64,000 bases of DNA from Candidatus Aminicenantota bacterium (GTDB lineage: Bacteria; Acidobacteriota; Aminicenantia; Aminicenantales; Saccharicenantaceae), in the NCBI GenBank assembly GCA_014360005.1, contig JACIYI010000003.1, positions 62,001-126,000 on the forward strand, read 5' to 3'. Shown here piece after piece: positions 27,200-35,974 of the stretch (position 1 is its first letter; each line of letters opens with the position of its first letter). The position numbers were made by a program, and so were the translations under genes. The notes below the pieces were generated by a model. That model saw only the letters and a program-made list of their open reading frames with translations. It made no database searches and was not told the DNA's origin.

Positions 27200-30019
27200 T
27201 TATTTTCCGGTCTGGCGGCCCTTCCGGGCAATTTTAGCGGCTTTCTTGACCCGGCCGGCTTTCCTGGTGGCTTTCTTCCTGGCCGGTTTCTTTCCGCCTT
27301 CAGCCTGCTCCCGGGCCATTTTCTCCTGGATAGCAATCTGGGCCGCAGCCAGGCGGGCAATCGGAATCTGGTAGGCTGAACAGCTTACATAATTGAGCCC
27401 GACTTGGTGGCAGAAAACGATAGACCTGGGGTCACCACCGTGAACGCCGCAGATGCCGACCTTGAGTTCGGGCCTGGTAGCCCGGCCTTTTTCTACCGCC
27501 CATTTCATCAGCAGGCCCACACCCTTCTGGTCAAGAGTTTCGAACGGGTCATCGGGCCAGATGCCATGATTGAGGTAGTAATTGAGGAACTTGGCGCTAT
27601 CGTCGCGGGAAATGCCGTAGGTAGTCTGGGTCAGGTCGTTGGTTCCAAAGGAGAAGAACTCGGCTTCCCTGGCTACCTCATCAGCAGTCAGAGCCGCCCG
27701 GGGGATTTCCACCATGGTCCCGACTGTGTACTTGACCTTAACTCCGTATTTTTCCATAACCTCGGCGGCCACCCGGTCCACAATGGCCTTCTGGTTGGAG
27801 AGTTCCAGGACCTCACCCACCAGAGGAATCATGATTTCCGGGAAGACCCTGTAGCCTTCCCTGGTGAGTTCACAGGCCGCTTCGAATATAGCCTGGACCT
27901 GCATCTCGGTGATTTCCGGATAGGTAATACCCAGGCGGCAGCCGCGGTGGCCGAGCATCGGGTTGAACTCGGACAGGACTTTAACCCGGGCCAGCAATGT
28001 CTCCAGCTCGGCAATTTTTTCTGGCGAACCACTGGTAGCCTTAAGGACAGCCAGCTCAACCATCAGGTCTTCTTTCCGGGGCAGGAATTCGTGGAGCGGC
28101 GGGTCGATGGTTCTGATGGTCACCGGGTGACCTTTCATTTCCTTGAAAAACTCGTAAAAATCCTGTTTCTGGAAGGGCAGGAGCCTGGCCAGAGCCTGGC
28201 GCCTGGCTTCCTCGGCCTCGGCCAGGATCATTTCTTTCACGATGGGCAGGCGTTCCGGTCCGAAGAACATGTGTTCAGTCCGGGCCAGCCCGATGCCCTC
28301 GGCCCCGAAGGCAAAGGCGATTTTGGCGTCAGCCGGGGTGTCAGAATTAGCCCTGACTCCCAGCCGCCGTGATTTATCGGCCCAGGTCAGCAGTTTGGAG
28401 AAATATTGATAAAGCCTGGATTCCTGCGGCTTCAAGGAACCCCTGACCACCTGCAGAATCTCTGAGGGCCTGGTGGGAATTTCACCTTCCAGCACTTCAC
28501 CGGTCGAGCCATCTATCGAAATCCACTGGCCTTCGCTGAATTTTCTGCCGTCAACATAGAAAGCTTTTTCCTCTTCCTGCACCTTGATGGCCCCGCAGCC
28601 GACCACGGCCGGTTTGCCCATCTGCCGGCCGACCACGGCCGCATGAGAAGTCATACCGCCGGTAGCGGTAAGAATTCCCTGGGCTGCGCTCATTCCATGG
28701 ATATCGTCCGGGGAAGTTTCTTCTCTGACCAGGATGACTTTCTTACCCTCTTTGGCCCAGGCCACCGCCTCGTTGGCCGTGAACACAATCTGACCGGTGG
28801 CCGCTCCGGGAGAAGCCGCCAGGCCCCGGGCCAGAAGCGGATGTTTGGCTTTTTCCTGTAGGTCAAATATGGGGTGCAACAGCTGGTTAAGGGCTTCTGG
28901 CTCCACCTTTAGCAGAGCCTGTTCTCTGGTGATTAGACCCTCTTCCACCAGGTCCACCGCGATCTTGACCGCCGCCATGCCGGTCCTCTTGCCGTTGCGG
29001 GTTTGCAGCATGTAGAGCTTGCCTTCCTGAATGGTGAACTCGAAATCCTGGACGTCGCTGTAATGCTTTTCCAGCCGTTTGACCACCGTCACCAGCTGCT
29101 TGAAAACTTCGGGCATTTCTTTTTCCAGGTTTTTAAGGGGAGCCGGGGTGCGAATGCCAGCCACCACGTCTTCTCCCTGGGCATTGACCAGGTACTCGCC
29201 GTAGAGCTCTTTTTCTCCGGTAGCCGGGTTGCGGGTAAATCCGACACCGGTAGCCGAGGTCGGACCGTAATTGCCGAAAACCATCTGCTGAACATTCACC
29301 GCCGTTCCCAGGTTCTCGGGGATGTAATACTTGCGGCGGTAGGTAATGGCCCTGGGATTGTGCCAGGACTTGAAAACCGCAGCTATGGCCAGCCGCAGCT
29401 GGTCCAGGACATCCTGAGGAAAGTCCCGGCCGGTTTCAGCCGCCACCAGCTTTCTGTAGCCGACAATTATTTCTTCCAGGGTCTTTTCGGTAAGTTCGTG
29501 GTCGTACTGGATGCCGCTGGCTTCCTTGCGGGCCCGGAGAATTTCCTCAAATTTTTTCTTGGGGATTTCCAGGACGACGTCACCGAACATGTGAATCAGG
29601 CGGCGGTAGCAATCCAGGGCAAAACGGCGGTTGCCGGTTTTCCGGGCCAGACCTTCCACCGTCTGGTCATTGAGTCCCAGGTTGAGGATGGTATCCATCA
29701 TCCCGGGCATGCTGAACTTGGCTCCGGACCTGACCGACACCAGCAGGGGATTGACCGGGTCTCCGAATTTCTGCCCGGCGGCTTTTTCCAGTCTTTTCAG
29801 GCTGGTCATTATCTGTTGTTCCACGTCCCTGGGGACCTTATTTCCTGCCTTAAAAAACAGGTTACAAACCTCAGTGGAAATGGTAAAACCGGGGGGAACG
29901 GGGAGGCCAATACTGGCCATCTCGGCCAGGTTAGCGCCCTTGCCGCCAAGGATGTCCTTCATGTCCTTGTTGCCCTCGGCCACACCGGGTCCAAAGAAAT
30001 ACACATACTTTTTTGCCAT
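27200..30019 (-). CDS. ppdK: Pyruvate, phosphate dikinase
   Basis: Interconverts pyruvate, ATP and phosphate with PEP, AMP and diphosphate, linking glycolysis and gluconeogenesis. The order of domains is standard: N-terminal nucleotide-binding domain (LGGKGANLAEMASIGLPVPPGFTI), phosphohistidine domain with GGMTSHAAVVGRQMGKPAVVG, and PEP-binding TIM barrel (GIGLARTEHMFFG, FGTNDLTQTTYG). I chose the ATG at 30019 because AAGGAG precedes it and a promoter covers the longer frame. The C-terminus carries about 30 residues rich in Lys, Arg and Ala, like a histone H1 tail, which normal PPDK (about 875-900 residues) lacks. Length is 939. Confidence 0.96.
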   Translation of the reverse strand: MAKKYVYFFGPGVAEGNKDMKDILGGKGANLAEMASIGLPVPPGFTISTEVCNLFFKAGNKVPRDVEQQIMTSLKRLEKAAGQKFGDPVNPLLVSVRSGAKFSMPGMMDTILNLGLNDQTVEGLARKTGNRRFALDCYRRLIHMFGDVVLEIPKKKFEEILRARKEASGIQYDHELTEKTLEEIIVGYRKLVAAETGRDFPQDVLDQLRLAIAAVFKSWHNPRAITYRRKYYIPENLGTAVNVQQMVFGNYGPTSATGVGFTRNPATGEKELYGEYLVNAQGEDVVAGIRTPAPLKNLEKEMPEVFKQLVTVVKRLEKHYSDVQDFEFTIQEGKLYMLQTRNGKRTGMAAVKIAVDLVEEGLITREQALLKVEPEALNQLLHPIFDLQEKAKHPLLARGLAASPGAATGQIVFTANEAVAWAKEGKKVILVREETSPDDIHGMSAAQGILTATGGMTSHAAVVGRQMGKPAVVGCGAIKVQEEEKAFYVDGRKFSEGQWISIDGSTGEVLEGEIPTRPSEILQVVRGSLKPQESRLYQYFSKLLTWADKSRRLGVRANSDTPADAKIAFAFGAEGIGLARTEHMFFGPERLPIVKEMILAEAEEARRQALARLLPFQKQDFYEFFKEMKGHPVTIRTIDPPLHEFLPRKEDLMVELAVLKATSGSPEKIAELETLLARVKVLSEFNPMLGHRGCRLGITYPEITEMQVQAIFEAACELTREGYRVFPEIMIPLVGEVLELSNQKAIVDRVAAEVMEKYGVKVKYTVGTMVEIPRAALTADEVAREAEFFSFGTNDLTQTTYGISRDDSAKFLNYYLNHGIWPDDPFETLDQKGVGLLMKWAVEKGRATRPELKVGICGVHGGDPRSIVFCHQVGLNYVSCSAYQIPIARLAAAQIAIQEKMAREQAEGGKKPARKKATRKAGRVKKAAKIARKGRQTGK

Positions 30020-30057
30020 AGTACTCTCTCCTTCTAAGGCCATCTCGAATTCAAGAA

Positions 30058-30086
30058 AATATACTCTTTCGGGGATCAAATTTCAA
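30058..30086 (-). promoter_or_regulatory. Promoter of ppdK
   Basis: Minus strand TTGAAA (30081-30086), 17-base spacer, TATATT (30058-30063). Predicted transcription start is near 30051, about 32 bases before the chosen ATG. It rules out the longer in-frame start at 30079. Confidence 0.6.
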
Positions 30087-30126
30087 GGATGGCAGTCAGC
30101 AGATATCTAAAATATCAGTGAAAAAA

Positions 30127-30564
30127 TTACCTGGTCTTTTTTAACAGGCAGAACCGGTTGCCCGGAGATAAAAGGAGAATGAGTGACATGACCAGCCAGA
30201 GCGAATCTTCCAGAATGAGCCAGAGGTCAGCCCGGCGGCTGAAGGTCCCGAAACAGCCGCAATCCACATCTATCCCGCGGATCATGGTTATGGTCACCAG
30301 GACGATAAAAAATAGCAGCAAGCCGCTGATGAGCAGGGCGCTGGAGCGGGGGAAGACCCCAATAATCAGACAAACTCCGGCCACTAGCTCGACCCAGGGC
30401 AAGAATATGGCCGTGATGAAACTCAGGTTGTAGCCGACCAGCCGGTAGTTTTTAACGTCCTGGGCGAAGGTCAGGGGGTCGGCGATTTTGGTAACCGCTG
30501 CCCAGATAAAAACCCCACCCACTACCAGCCGCAGGAACAGCAGAAAATATTTATTTTTCAGCAT
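30127..30564 (-). CDS. DoxX/MauE-family membrane protein
   Basis: 145-residue protein with four membrane helices resembling MauE/DoxX proteins, which supply or handle reducing equivalents at the membrane. A cysteine pair in DVDCGCFGTF lies in the loop after the third helix, as in MauE and vitamin-K-epoxide-reductase-like relatives. The ATG at 30564 (KNKYFLLFLRLVVGG) is chosen because the hydrophobic domain follows at once and GGAAG precedes. It overlaps the end of the rhodanese gene by 14 bases. The pairing suggests a shared role in periplasmic sulfur or thiol redox chemistry, which is inference. Confidence 0.75.
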   Translation of the reverse strand: MLKNKYFLLFLRLVVGGVFIWAAVTKIADPLTFAQDVKNYRLVGYNLSFITAIFLPWVELVAGVCLIIGVFPRSSALLISGLLLFFIVLVTITMIRGIDVDCGCFGTFSRRADLWLILEDSLWLVMSLILLLSPGNRFCLLKKTR

Positions 30565-31063
30565 CTTCTTCCGTTTTCTCCACGGGCAGTCCGGCGGCGG
30601 TCCAGTCCTCCCAGCCGCCGCTGAAAATCCTGAGGTCCCGGAAGCCGCGCTCATGGAGCAGCCGGGCCAGGTTGAGGCTGGTCAGGCAATCCCCGCCCTC
30701 GCAGTAAATAATGAGAGGCTGTCCCCCCGGGATGGTTTGGAGCAGACCATAATTTCCGCTCTTGACCTCATCCAGGGGAACGGAAACGGCTCCGGGTATG
30801 TGCCCGCGCCGGAACTCCAAGCTCGGCCGGCTATCTAAAATAGCCGCCTGCTGGTTATGCCACAGCTCTTCCACTTCGGGCAAACTGATAAAGACCAGGC
30901 CCGGATATTCCTGGCGGGAGAGGAAAGCCTGCTTGAATTCACCCTGAAGGAACCTCTTGATCAGGCCCACCTGGCTGACAGCACCCAGGACCAGCGACAG
31001 GCCCAGAATGATGATTATCCCCTGCCAGGTTTCCCGGTCCCTGAGAATCTCTTTGAGGCTCAT
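30551..31063 (-). CDS. Membrane-anchored rhodanese-like protein
   Basis: 170 residues: one N-terminal membrane helix (about 15-34) and a single rhodanese domain (about 58-165). The active-site loop is CEGGDC, with the nucleophilic cysteine first, and the RRGHIPGAVSVPL motif that precedes it in rhodaneses is present. Such domains carry persulfide sulfur. The anchor suggests the domain lies on the periplasmic face, but topology is not certain. It starts 6 bases after the aminotransferase stop and overlaps the DoxX gene. Confidence 0.85.
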   Translation of the reverse strand: MSLKEILRDRETWQGIIIILGLSLVLGAVSQVGLIKRFLQGEFKQAFLSRQEYPGLVFISLPEVEELWHNQQAAILDSRPSLEFRRGHIPGAVSVPLDEVKSGNYGLLQTIPGGQPLIIYCEGGDCLTSLNLARLLHERGFRDLRIFSGGWEDWTAAGLPVEKTEEDAEK

Positions 31064-31069
31064 CCAGAC

Positions 31070-32266
31070 TCAGCCAAAATGCTTCCGATACTTTTCCAGC
31101 CCCTGGCGCAGGATTTCGATGGCTTCCACCAGGTCCTCTTCTTTAAGGACGTAGGCAATTCTCACTTCATCCTGTCCGCGGCCGGGAGTGGCATAGAAGC
31201 CCGGACCCGGAGCAACCATCACGGTTTTATTGTGAAGGGAAAAATCAGTCAGCATCCACTGGGCGAAATGCTCGGAATCCTTGACCGGCAGGCGGCAGAT
31301 GACGTAGAAAGCGCCCTGGGGCTTCCGTATGAAGACGCCCGGGATGGAGGTCAAGCCCTCATACAGGACATTCCGACGCCTCTGGTATTCTTCTCTGATA
31401 GGACCGAAATAATCCAGGCCCATGCGGTAGGCGGTCAGGGCAGCATACTGCTCTACTGAGGGCGGGCAGAGCCGGGCCTGGGCAAATTTCAGCACCGCCT
31501 GGTAAACTTCTTCGTTCCGGGTGACGATGGCCCCGATGCGGGCCCCGCAGCAGCTAAAGCGCTTGGAGATGCTGTCAACCACGATCACCCGGTTCTCAAT
31601 TTCCTTGAATTCCAATATGCTCTTATGTCGCAGCCCGTCGTAGACGAATTCCTTGTAAACTTCATCGCCGATTAAAAACAGATCGTGCTTTTTGACCAGG
31701 TCCACCACCCGCTGCAGCTCTTCTTCGGTATAGACCGTCCCGGTGGGGTTGTTGGGCGAGCACAGCAGTATGGCCCTGGTCCGCGGGGTAATCAGGGCTT
31801 CAATCTGTTCTTTCGGGGGCAACCTGAAGCCGTCTTCCACTTTCAAGGGAAGAGGAACAATTCGGACGTCAGCAAAAGTGGCATAACCGTTATAGTTGGT
31901 GTAAAAGGGTTCGGGAATGATAATTTCATCGCCCGGGTCGGCTACCACCGAGAAGGAAAAATGGATGGCTTCGGAACCGCCGATGGTAATCAGGACATTA
32001 TCGGCTGTCAGCTTAATTCCGTAGCCAGCAAAATAATCGGCGATAGCCTGCCGCAATTCCTCAAAGCCCTGCGACGGCCCGTAGCCCAGGATGGGGCCGT
32101 TATACTGGTGGAAGGCCCGGATGATTGGTTCCGGGGTGGGGATGTCTGGGTCGCCAATGTTCAGATGGAAAATATGAGTCCCCCTTTTCCTGGCTTCATC
32201 GGCCAAAGGCTTGAGTTTGCGGATGGGAGAAGCCTGTATTTCTTTAGCCCGGCAGGATATAAACAT
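31070..32266 (-). CDS. Pyridoxal-phosphate aminotransferase, class I (aspartate aminotransferase-like)
   Basis: Fold-type-I aminotransferase of 398 residues. The PLP lysine is in SISKRFSCCGARIG, the phosphate and ring contacts in GGSEAI and NNPTGTVY, and the conserved GDEVYKEF and the late arginine in EVRIAYVL are present. It fits the aspartate/alanine/aromatic aminotransferase group (subfamily I-gamma). The exact substrate is undetermined. A clear GGAGG precedes the ATG. Promoter elements lie upstream at 32297-32325, and it heads the rhodanese-DoxX operon. Confidence 0.9.
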   Translation of the reverse strand: MFISCRAKEIQASPIRKLKPLADEARKRGTHIFHLNIGDPDIPTPEPIIRAFHQYNGPILGYGPSQGFEELRQAIADYFAGYGIKLTADNVLITIGGSEAIHFSFSVVADPGDEIIIPEPFYTNYNGYATFADVRIVPLPLKVEDGFRLPPKEQIEALITPRTRAILLCSPNNPTGTVYTEEELQRVVDLVKKHDLFLIGDEVYKEFVYDGLRHKSILEFKEIENRVIVVDSISKRFSCCGARIGAIVTRNEEVYQAVLKFAQARLCPPSVEQYAALTAYRMGLDYFGPIREEYQRRRNVLYEGLTSIPGVFIRKPQGAFYVICRLPVKDSEHFAQWMLTDFSLHNKTVMVAPGPGFYATPGRGQDEVRIAYVLKEEDLVEAIEILRQGLEKYRKHFG

Positions 32267-32296
32267 TTATGAGTCCTCCTGATTATTATTAACTTA

Positions 32297-32325
32297 ATTA
32301 TAAAAAATCGGCCGGACAAAAACAA
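32297..32325 (-). promoter_or_regulatory. Possible promoter of the aminotransferase operon
   Basis: Perfect TATAAT (minus strand, 32297-32302), 17-base spacer, weak -35 TTGTTT (32320-32325). Confidence 0.4.
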
Positions 32326-32530
32326 CTTTTTATTGGGCTGACACCGGCCAGGGAAAACTGGGTTGGGCGGTAATTCCACCGGCTTTGCTGCCTTCTGTCT
32401 TTGCGGTTCTGGCGATTCCGGAGCCAGAGCCAGGCCCGAAAATAACAGAAAATTTGCCATCCAGCGCTTTTTCTGGTATTTAATTCAGGAATACCGGCAA
32501 CCTCAGAATAAGCATGGTCAAGATAAAACA

Positions 32531-33331
32531 ATGGTCATAGACAGACAGGCACGACTGGTTGAAGTGCAGAGCTGGAATGATTATTTTCTTTTCACCCTGG
32601 AATCCCCCGAGATAGCCACGAAGGCCAAGCCGGGACAATTCCTGATGATCAGGGTTTCGGAGTCCACCCAGCCGCTGCTGCGGCGTCCCATCAGCTTGCA
32701 TAACGCTGAGGGACCCAGGCTGCAGATTTTCTTCCAGATAGCCGGGGAAGGGACCAGATTATTGTCCGGGAAAAAGGTCGGGGACAGGCTGGACCTACTC
32801 GGACCCCTGGGCCAGGGTTTCACCATCAAACCTGAATTCAGAGGAAAGGAAGTCTTCTGTGTGGGCGGAGGCCGGGGCCTGGCCCCGCTGTATTTCCTGG
32901 CCAGGGAACTGCTCCAGACCGGGGCCCGGCCAGTGATTTTTTACGGCGGGCAAACCGCCGCTGACCTCCCCCTCCAGGAACCCCTGGAAAAAATCGGGCT
33001 CGAAGTCCTGGTTTCAACCGACGACGGCAGCGCTGGTTTCCCGGGTTTTGTCACCTCACTGGTCGACAAAACGCTAAAAAAGAGGCGGCCGGAGTTTCTG
33101 TACGTCTGCGGCCCGGACCCGATGATGGAAAAGCTGGCTGAAATCTGCCGCCGGGAAAAGCTGGCCGGCGAATTCTCGCTGGAAGCCATCATGGGTTGCG
33201 GCTTCGGCGCCTGCTGGGGCTGTGTCAAGAAAATCAGGCGGAACGGCCAGGAAAAATACCTGAAAGTCTGCCAGGACGGGCCGGTCTTCCCTTATGATGA
33301 AATAATCTGGCAGGAGAAGGACCATGGTTGA
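32531..33331 (+). CDS. pyrK: Dihydroorotate dehydrogenase electron-transfer subunit PyrK
   Basis: Iron-sulfur flavoprotein that passes electrons from PyrD to NAD. It has a ferredoxin-reductase-like FAD domain (LLRRPISLHN), an NAD-binding domain (VGGGRGLAPLYFLAREL, YVCGPDPMM), and a C-terminal 2Fe-2S motif C-x4-C-x2-C with a later cysteine (GCGFGACWGCVKK, then KVCQDGPVF). The ATG at 32531 gives 266 residues, usual for PyrK; longer frames would only add an unrelated leader. It overlaps pyrD by 8 bases. The pair defines a class 1B, NAD-linked dihydroorotate dehydrogenase. Confidence 0.94.
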   Translation: MVIDRQARLVEVQSWNDYFLFTLESPEIATKAKPGQFLMIRVSESTQPLLRRPISLHNAEGPRLQIFFQIAGEGTRLLSGKKVGDRLDLLGPLGQGFTIKPEFRGKEVFCVGGGRGLAPLYFLARELLQTGARPVIFYGGQTAADLPLQEPLEKIGLEVLVSTDDGSAGFPGFVTSLVDKTLKKRRPEFLYVCGPDPMMEKLAEICRREKLAGEFSLEAIMGCGFGACWGCVKKIRRNGQEKYLKVCQDGPVFPYDEIIWQEKDHG

Positions 33332-34235
33332 CCTGTCAGTGGACCTGGGTTTTCTCCGGCTTAAGAACCCAGTGCTGGCGGCCAGCGGGACTTTCGGCTA
33401 CGGGCTGGAATTCAAACCTTTCTTCGACCTGGAGTTGTTAGGCGGCTTCGTGGTCAAAGGGCTTTACCTTAAACCGAGAGAGGGCAACAGACCGCCGCGC
33501 CTGGTGGAAACCCCGAGCGGCCTGATAAATTCGATTGGTCTGCAGGGAATCGGGGTAGAAGCCTTCTGCCGGGAAGTGCTGCCCGAGCTGGCCGGTCTCA
33601 AGACCGCGATCATCGTCAACGTCTGCGGGGAAGAAGAAGATGAATATGCCCGGGTGGCTGAGTACCTCGGCCGGCAGCAGGGCCTGGCCGCCCTGGAATT
33701 GAACATCTCCTGCCCTAACGTGCGGGAAGGCGGCCGCTGCCCGGCTCAGAACCCGGAAGCCACCTACCGCACGGTGCAAAAGGTTAAACAGGTCACTTCC
33801 CTGCCCGTCATTACCAAGCTTTCGCCCAACGTGACCGACATCACATCCGTGGCATTGGCTGCCGAAGAAGCCGGTACGGAAGCCATTTCGCTCATCAACA
33901 CCCTGCTGGCCATGGCCATAGACCTGGAAACCAGGAAACCACGGCTGGGGAATGTGATGGGCGGATTGAGCGGGCCGGCCATCAAACCCATTGCCCTGAG
34001 GCTGGTCTTCCAGGTGGCCCGGGCGGTTAAAGTCCCGGTCATCGGAATGGGCGGAATCTTCACGGCCGAAGATGCCCTGGAATTCATGATGGCTGGAGCA
34101 GCCGCGGTGCAGGTTGGTACGGCCAATTTTGTCGACCCGGATGCCTGCTTGAAAATTATCAGGGGCCTGGAAAGCTGGGCTGAAAAACACGGAATTAATA
34201 AAATAAGCGAAATCACTGGCAGCCTGCGAGTCTGA
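33324..34235 (+). CDS. pyrD: Dihydroorotate dehydrogenase catalytic subunit (class 1B)
   Basis: FMN-dependent TIM-barrel enzyme that oxidises dihydroorotate to orotate in pyrimidine synthesis. The catalytic cysteine is in LELNISCPNV, FMN contacts occur in ASGTFGYG and GMGGIFTAEDALEFM, and substrate-binding asparagines in NSIGLQG and SLINTLL. The 303 residues match the class 1B PyrD. Cotranscription with pyrK is shown by the 8-base overlap. pyrF follows after 291 bases with a hairpin between. Confidence 0.96.
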   Translation: MVDLSVDLGFLRLKNPVLAASGTFGYGLEFKPFFDLELLGGFVVKGLYLKPREGNRPPRLVETPSGLINSIGLQGIGVEAFCREVLPELAGLKTAIIVNVCGEEEDEYARVAEYLGRQQGLAALELNISCPNVREGGRCPAQNPEATYRTVQKVKQVTSLPVITKLSPNVTDITSVALAAEEAGTEAISLINTLLAMAIDLETRKPRLGNVMGGLSGPAIKPIALRLVFQVARAVKVPVIGMGGIFTAEDALEFMMAGAAAVQVGTANFVDPDACLKIIRGLESWAEKHGINKISEITGSLRV

Positions 34236-34323
34236 GCCTGCTGCTCCAATAATAATTTTTAATTTCTTCCTGAGGTTATGAAAAAGAAAAGGCTCTGGGC
34301 AAAAAGAACACCGGGGAAAGGAC

Positions 34324-34348
34324 TGGCTGGCGCTTTTTTCGCCAGCCA
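34324..34348. repeat. Nine-base-pair hairpin between pyrD and pyrF
   Basis: TGGCTGGCG (34324-34332) pairs perfectly with CGCCAGCCA (34340-34348) around a loop of C and six T. No T-run follows, so it is not a canonical terminator. It could stabilise or attenuate the pyrKD transcript ahead of pyrF. Confidence 0.5.
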
Positions 34349-34526
34349 CCGAATTGTTGCCTGGTTGGGCTACCGCTCCCGAGCCCGAAAACTATTCCCG
34401 GCACCAGGAATTGGGGCCGGCCCGGCCACCGGGGTGAGCTTTTCTCTACTGCTGTTAGCGCCGGGAATCGGTCGCTGGCGGAAGCCGGTTTTGTAACATA
34501 AATAAATTTCAGGGAAAGGTGGTCCG

Positions 34527-35267
34527 ATGACAGAAATTAAAAAAGACATCACCAGAAAAATAATCATTGCCCTGGATGTTAAGAACCGGGAAGAGGCCCG
34601 GTTGGTGCTGGAATCACTGCCTGAAGCCAGGATTTTCAAGGTCGGCCTCGAACTTTATACGGCTGAAGGGCCGGCCATGCTGGACCTGGTCAAGGGCTAC
34701 GGGAAAGAAGTTTTCCTGGACCTAAAGCTCCACGACATTCCAAACACTGTGGCCGGGGCCGTCAGGTCAGCTCTCCGGCATGGGGTCTCGATGCTAACCC
34801 TTCATACTTCTGGCGGCCGCGAGATGATGAAGAAGGCAGTCGAAGCTGCCCGGGAAACGGCCACAAAGGAGAATAAGCCCCTGCCCCTTATCCTGGGAGT
34901 AACGGTTCTCACCAGCCTTAAGGACCACGACCTTCAGGAAATAGGCTTCAGCTCCGATTCCAAGAACCAGGTGCTGCGGCTGGCCCGCCTGGCAGTCGAA
35001 GCTGGAATCGAGGGCATCGTCTGTTCGCCCCAGGAAATAGAATTATTAAGAGCAGAACTTGGCCCAGGAATAAAAATCATCACCCCGGGAATTCGGCCAG
35101 CCTGGGCCGAAGCCCAGGACCAGAAAAGGATCATGACCCCGGGAGAAGCCATCAAGAAAGGAGCTGACTTCCTGGTAATCGGCCGGCCGATAACCCAGGC
35201 CCCGGTACCCCGGGAAGCCTTCAACCGGGTGGTGGAAGAACTACAGGCCGCTGTAGAAGGTACTTAA
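34527..35267 (+). CDS. pyrF: Orotidine 5'-phosphate decarboxylase
   Basis: Last step of UMP synthesis. The TIM-barrel signature DLKLHDIPNTV carries the catalytic Lys and Asp residues, IIALDVK opens the first strand, and TPGIRP and IGRPITQA bind phosphate. The 246 residues are normal for the shorter bacterial type. GGGAAAGG precedes the ATG. The last 27 bases overlap, in antisense, the end of the Yip1 gene. Confidence 0.96.
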   Translation: MTEIKKDITRKIIIALDVKNREEARLVLESLPEARIFKVGLELYTAEGPAMLDLVKGYGKEVFLDLKLHDIPNTVAGAVRSALRHGVSMLTLHTSGGREMMKKAVEAARETATKENKPLPLILGVTVLTSLKDHDLQEIGFSSDSKNQVLRLARLAVEAGIEGIVCSPQEIELLRAELGPGIKIITPGIRPAWAEAQDQKRIMTPGEAIKKGADFLVIGRPITQAPVPREAFNRVVEELQAAVEGT

Positions 35268-35837
35268 GGAAAAGATGGCCCCAACCACCAGGCCGACGAC
35301 CAGCATCAGGACTATACCAACCACCAGCGTTACCAAAAAATAGCCCATTATTTTCTCGGGCGGGGTTTCCATCAGTCCGGCCTTGAAACCCAGATAGAGG
35401 ACGTACAGGCTGTAGATTCCAGCCAGCACTACCAGGAAAGACAGCACCGGCACCAGGTAAAAGATGCCAGCTACATAATAGGGAGCCAGGCTGTAGGCCG
35501 CCAGCTTGAGCGACTGCAACTGGTCGGGCCTGGAAGAGAAAGTCGGAGCCAGGGCATTGATAATCAAGGCCAGGATGAAGACCGAGGCCAGACTCAGAAT
35601 GTAGGAGACAACTGCCCGGCCAAGAGAAGCACCCAGGCTCATCCTGAATGTTCCCCGGACCGGCAGGCTGACCCCGATCAACCAGAATCCCAGGAACTGG
35701 GCTACAGCCGGGATGGCCGCCACCGGCACCAGGTAAGATTTGAATAGATCAGCCACAGTGGCCGGCTCACCCTTTATCTTTTCCCATTCTTCTTTGGGTT
35801 TTAAGATAAGACCTTGTACTCTCGCCACCAGATTCAT
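35241..35837 (-). CDS. Yip1-family membrane protein
   Basis: 198-residue integral membrane protein of the Yip1 superfamily. It begins with the typical RVQGLILKPKEEWEKIKGE segment and has about five hydrophobic helices. It resembles many uncharacterised bacterial Yip1 proteins, and function is unknown. AAGGAGGA precedes the ATG. A promoter lies 31-60 bases upstream, before the IS110 element begins. The 3' end overlaps pyrF. It is a second Yip1 protein in the window, shorter than that at 17000-17734 and without its charged insert. Confidence 0.8.
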   Translation of the reverse strand: MNLVARVQGLILKPKEEWEKIKGEPATVADLFKSYLVPVAAIPAVAQFLGFWLIGVSLPVRGTFRMSLGASLGRAVVSYILSLASVFILALIINALAPTFSSRPDQLQSLKLAAYSLAPYYVAGIFYLVPVLSFLVVLAGIYSLYVLYLGFKAGLMETPPEKIMGYFLVTLVVGIVLMLVVGLVVGAIFSLSTFYSGL

Positions 35838-35867
35838 TGTTCCTCCTTCTTAAAATGGGATACAGGG

Positions 35868-35897
35868 AGTATATAAAAAATCAAAAATTCCAGTCAA
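35868..35897 (-). promoter_or_regulatory. Promoter of the Yip1 gene
   Basis: Minus strand TTGACT (35892-35897), 18-base spacer, TATACT (35868-35873). It is intact, so the IS110 element must end above about 35897. Confidence 0.5.
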
Positions 35898-35974
35898 ACA
35901 GATTTTTCTTTCAGGTTAAACTTGCTATGTCAATGGTATATAAATTGTTGCTGGTTTATCATTTTTTTCTTTAC

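Noticed and set aside
29003-30037. A long plus-strand frame of 344 codons inside ppdK
   Set aside because: Antisense to a certain gene and lacking any family pattern; high GC at the third codon position creates such open frames.
33438-34349. A 303-codon minus-strand frame over pyrD
   Set aside because: Antisense shadow of a well-identified enzyme.
34278-34496. A 72-codon frame between pyrD and pyrF
   Set aside because: Weak ribosome-binding site, no family resemblance, and it spans the 9-bp hairpin.
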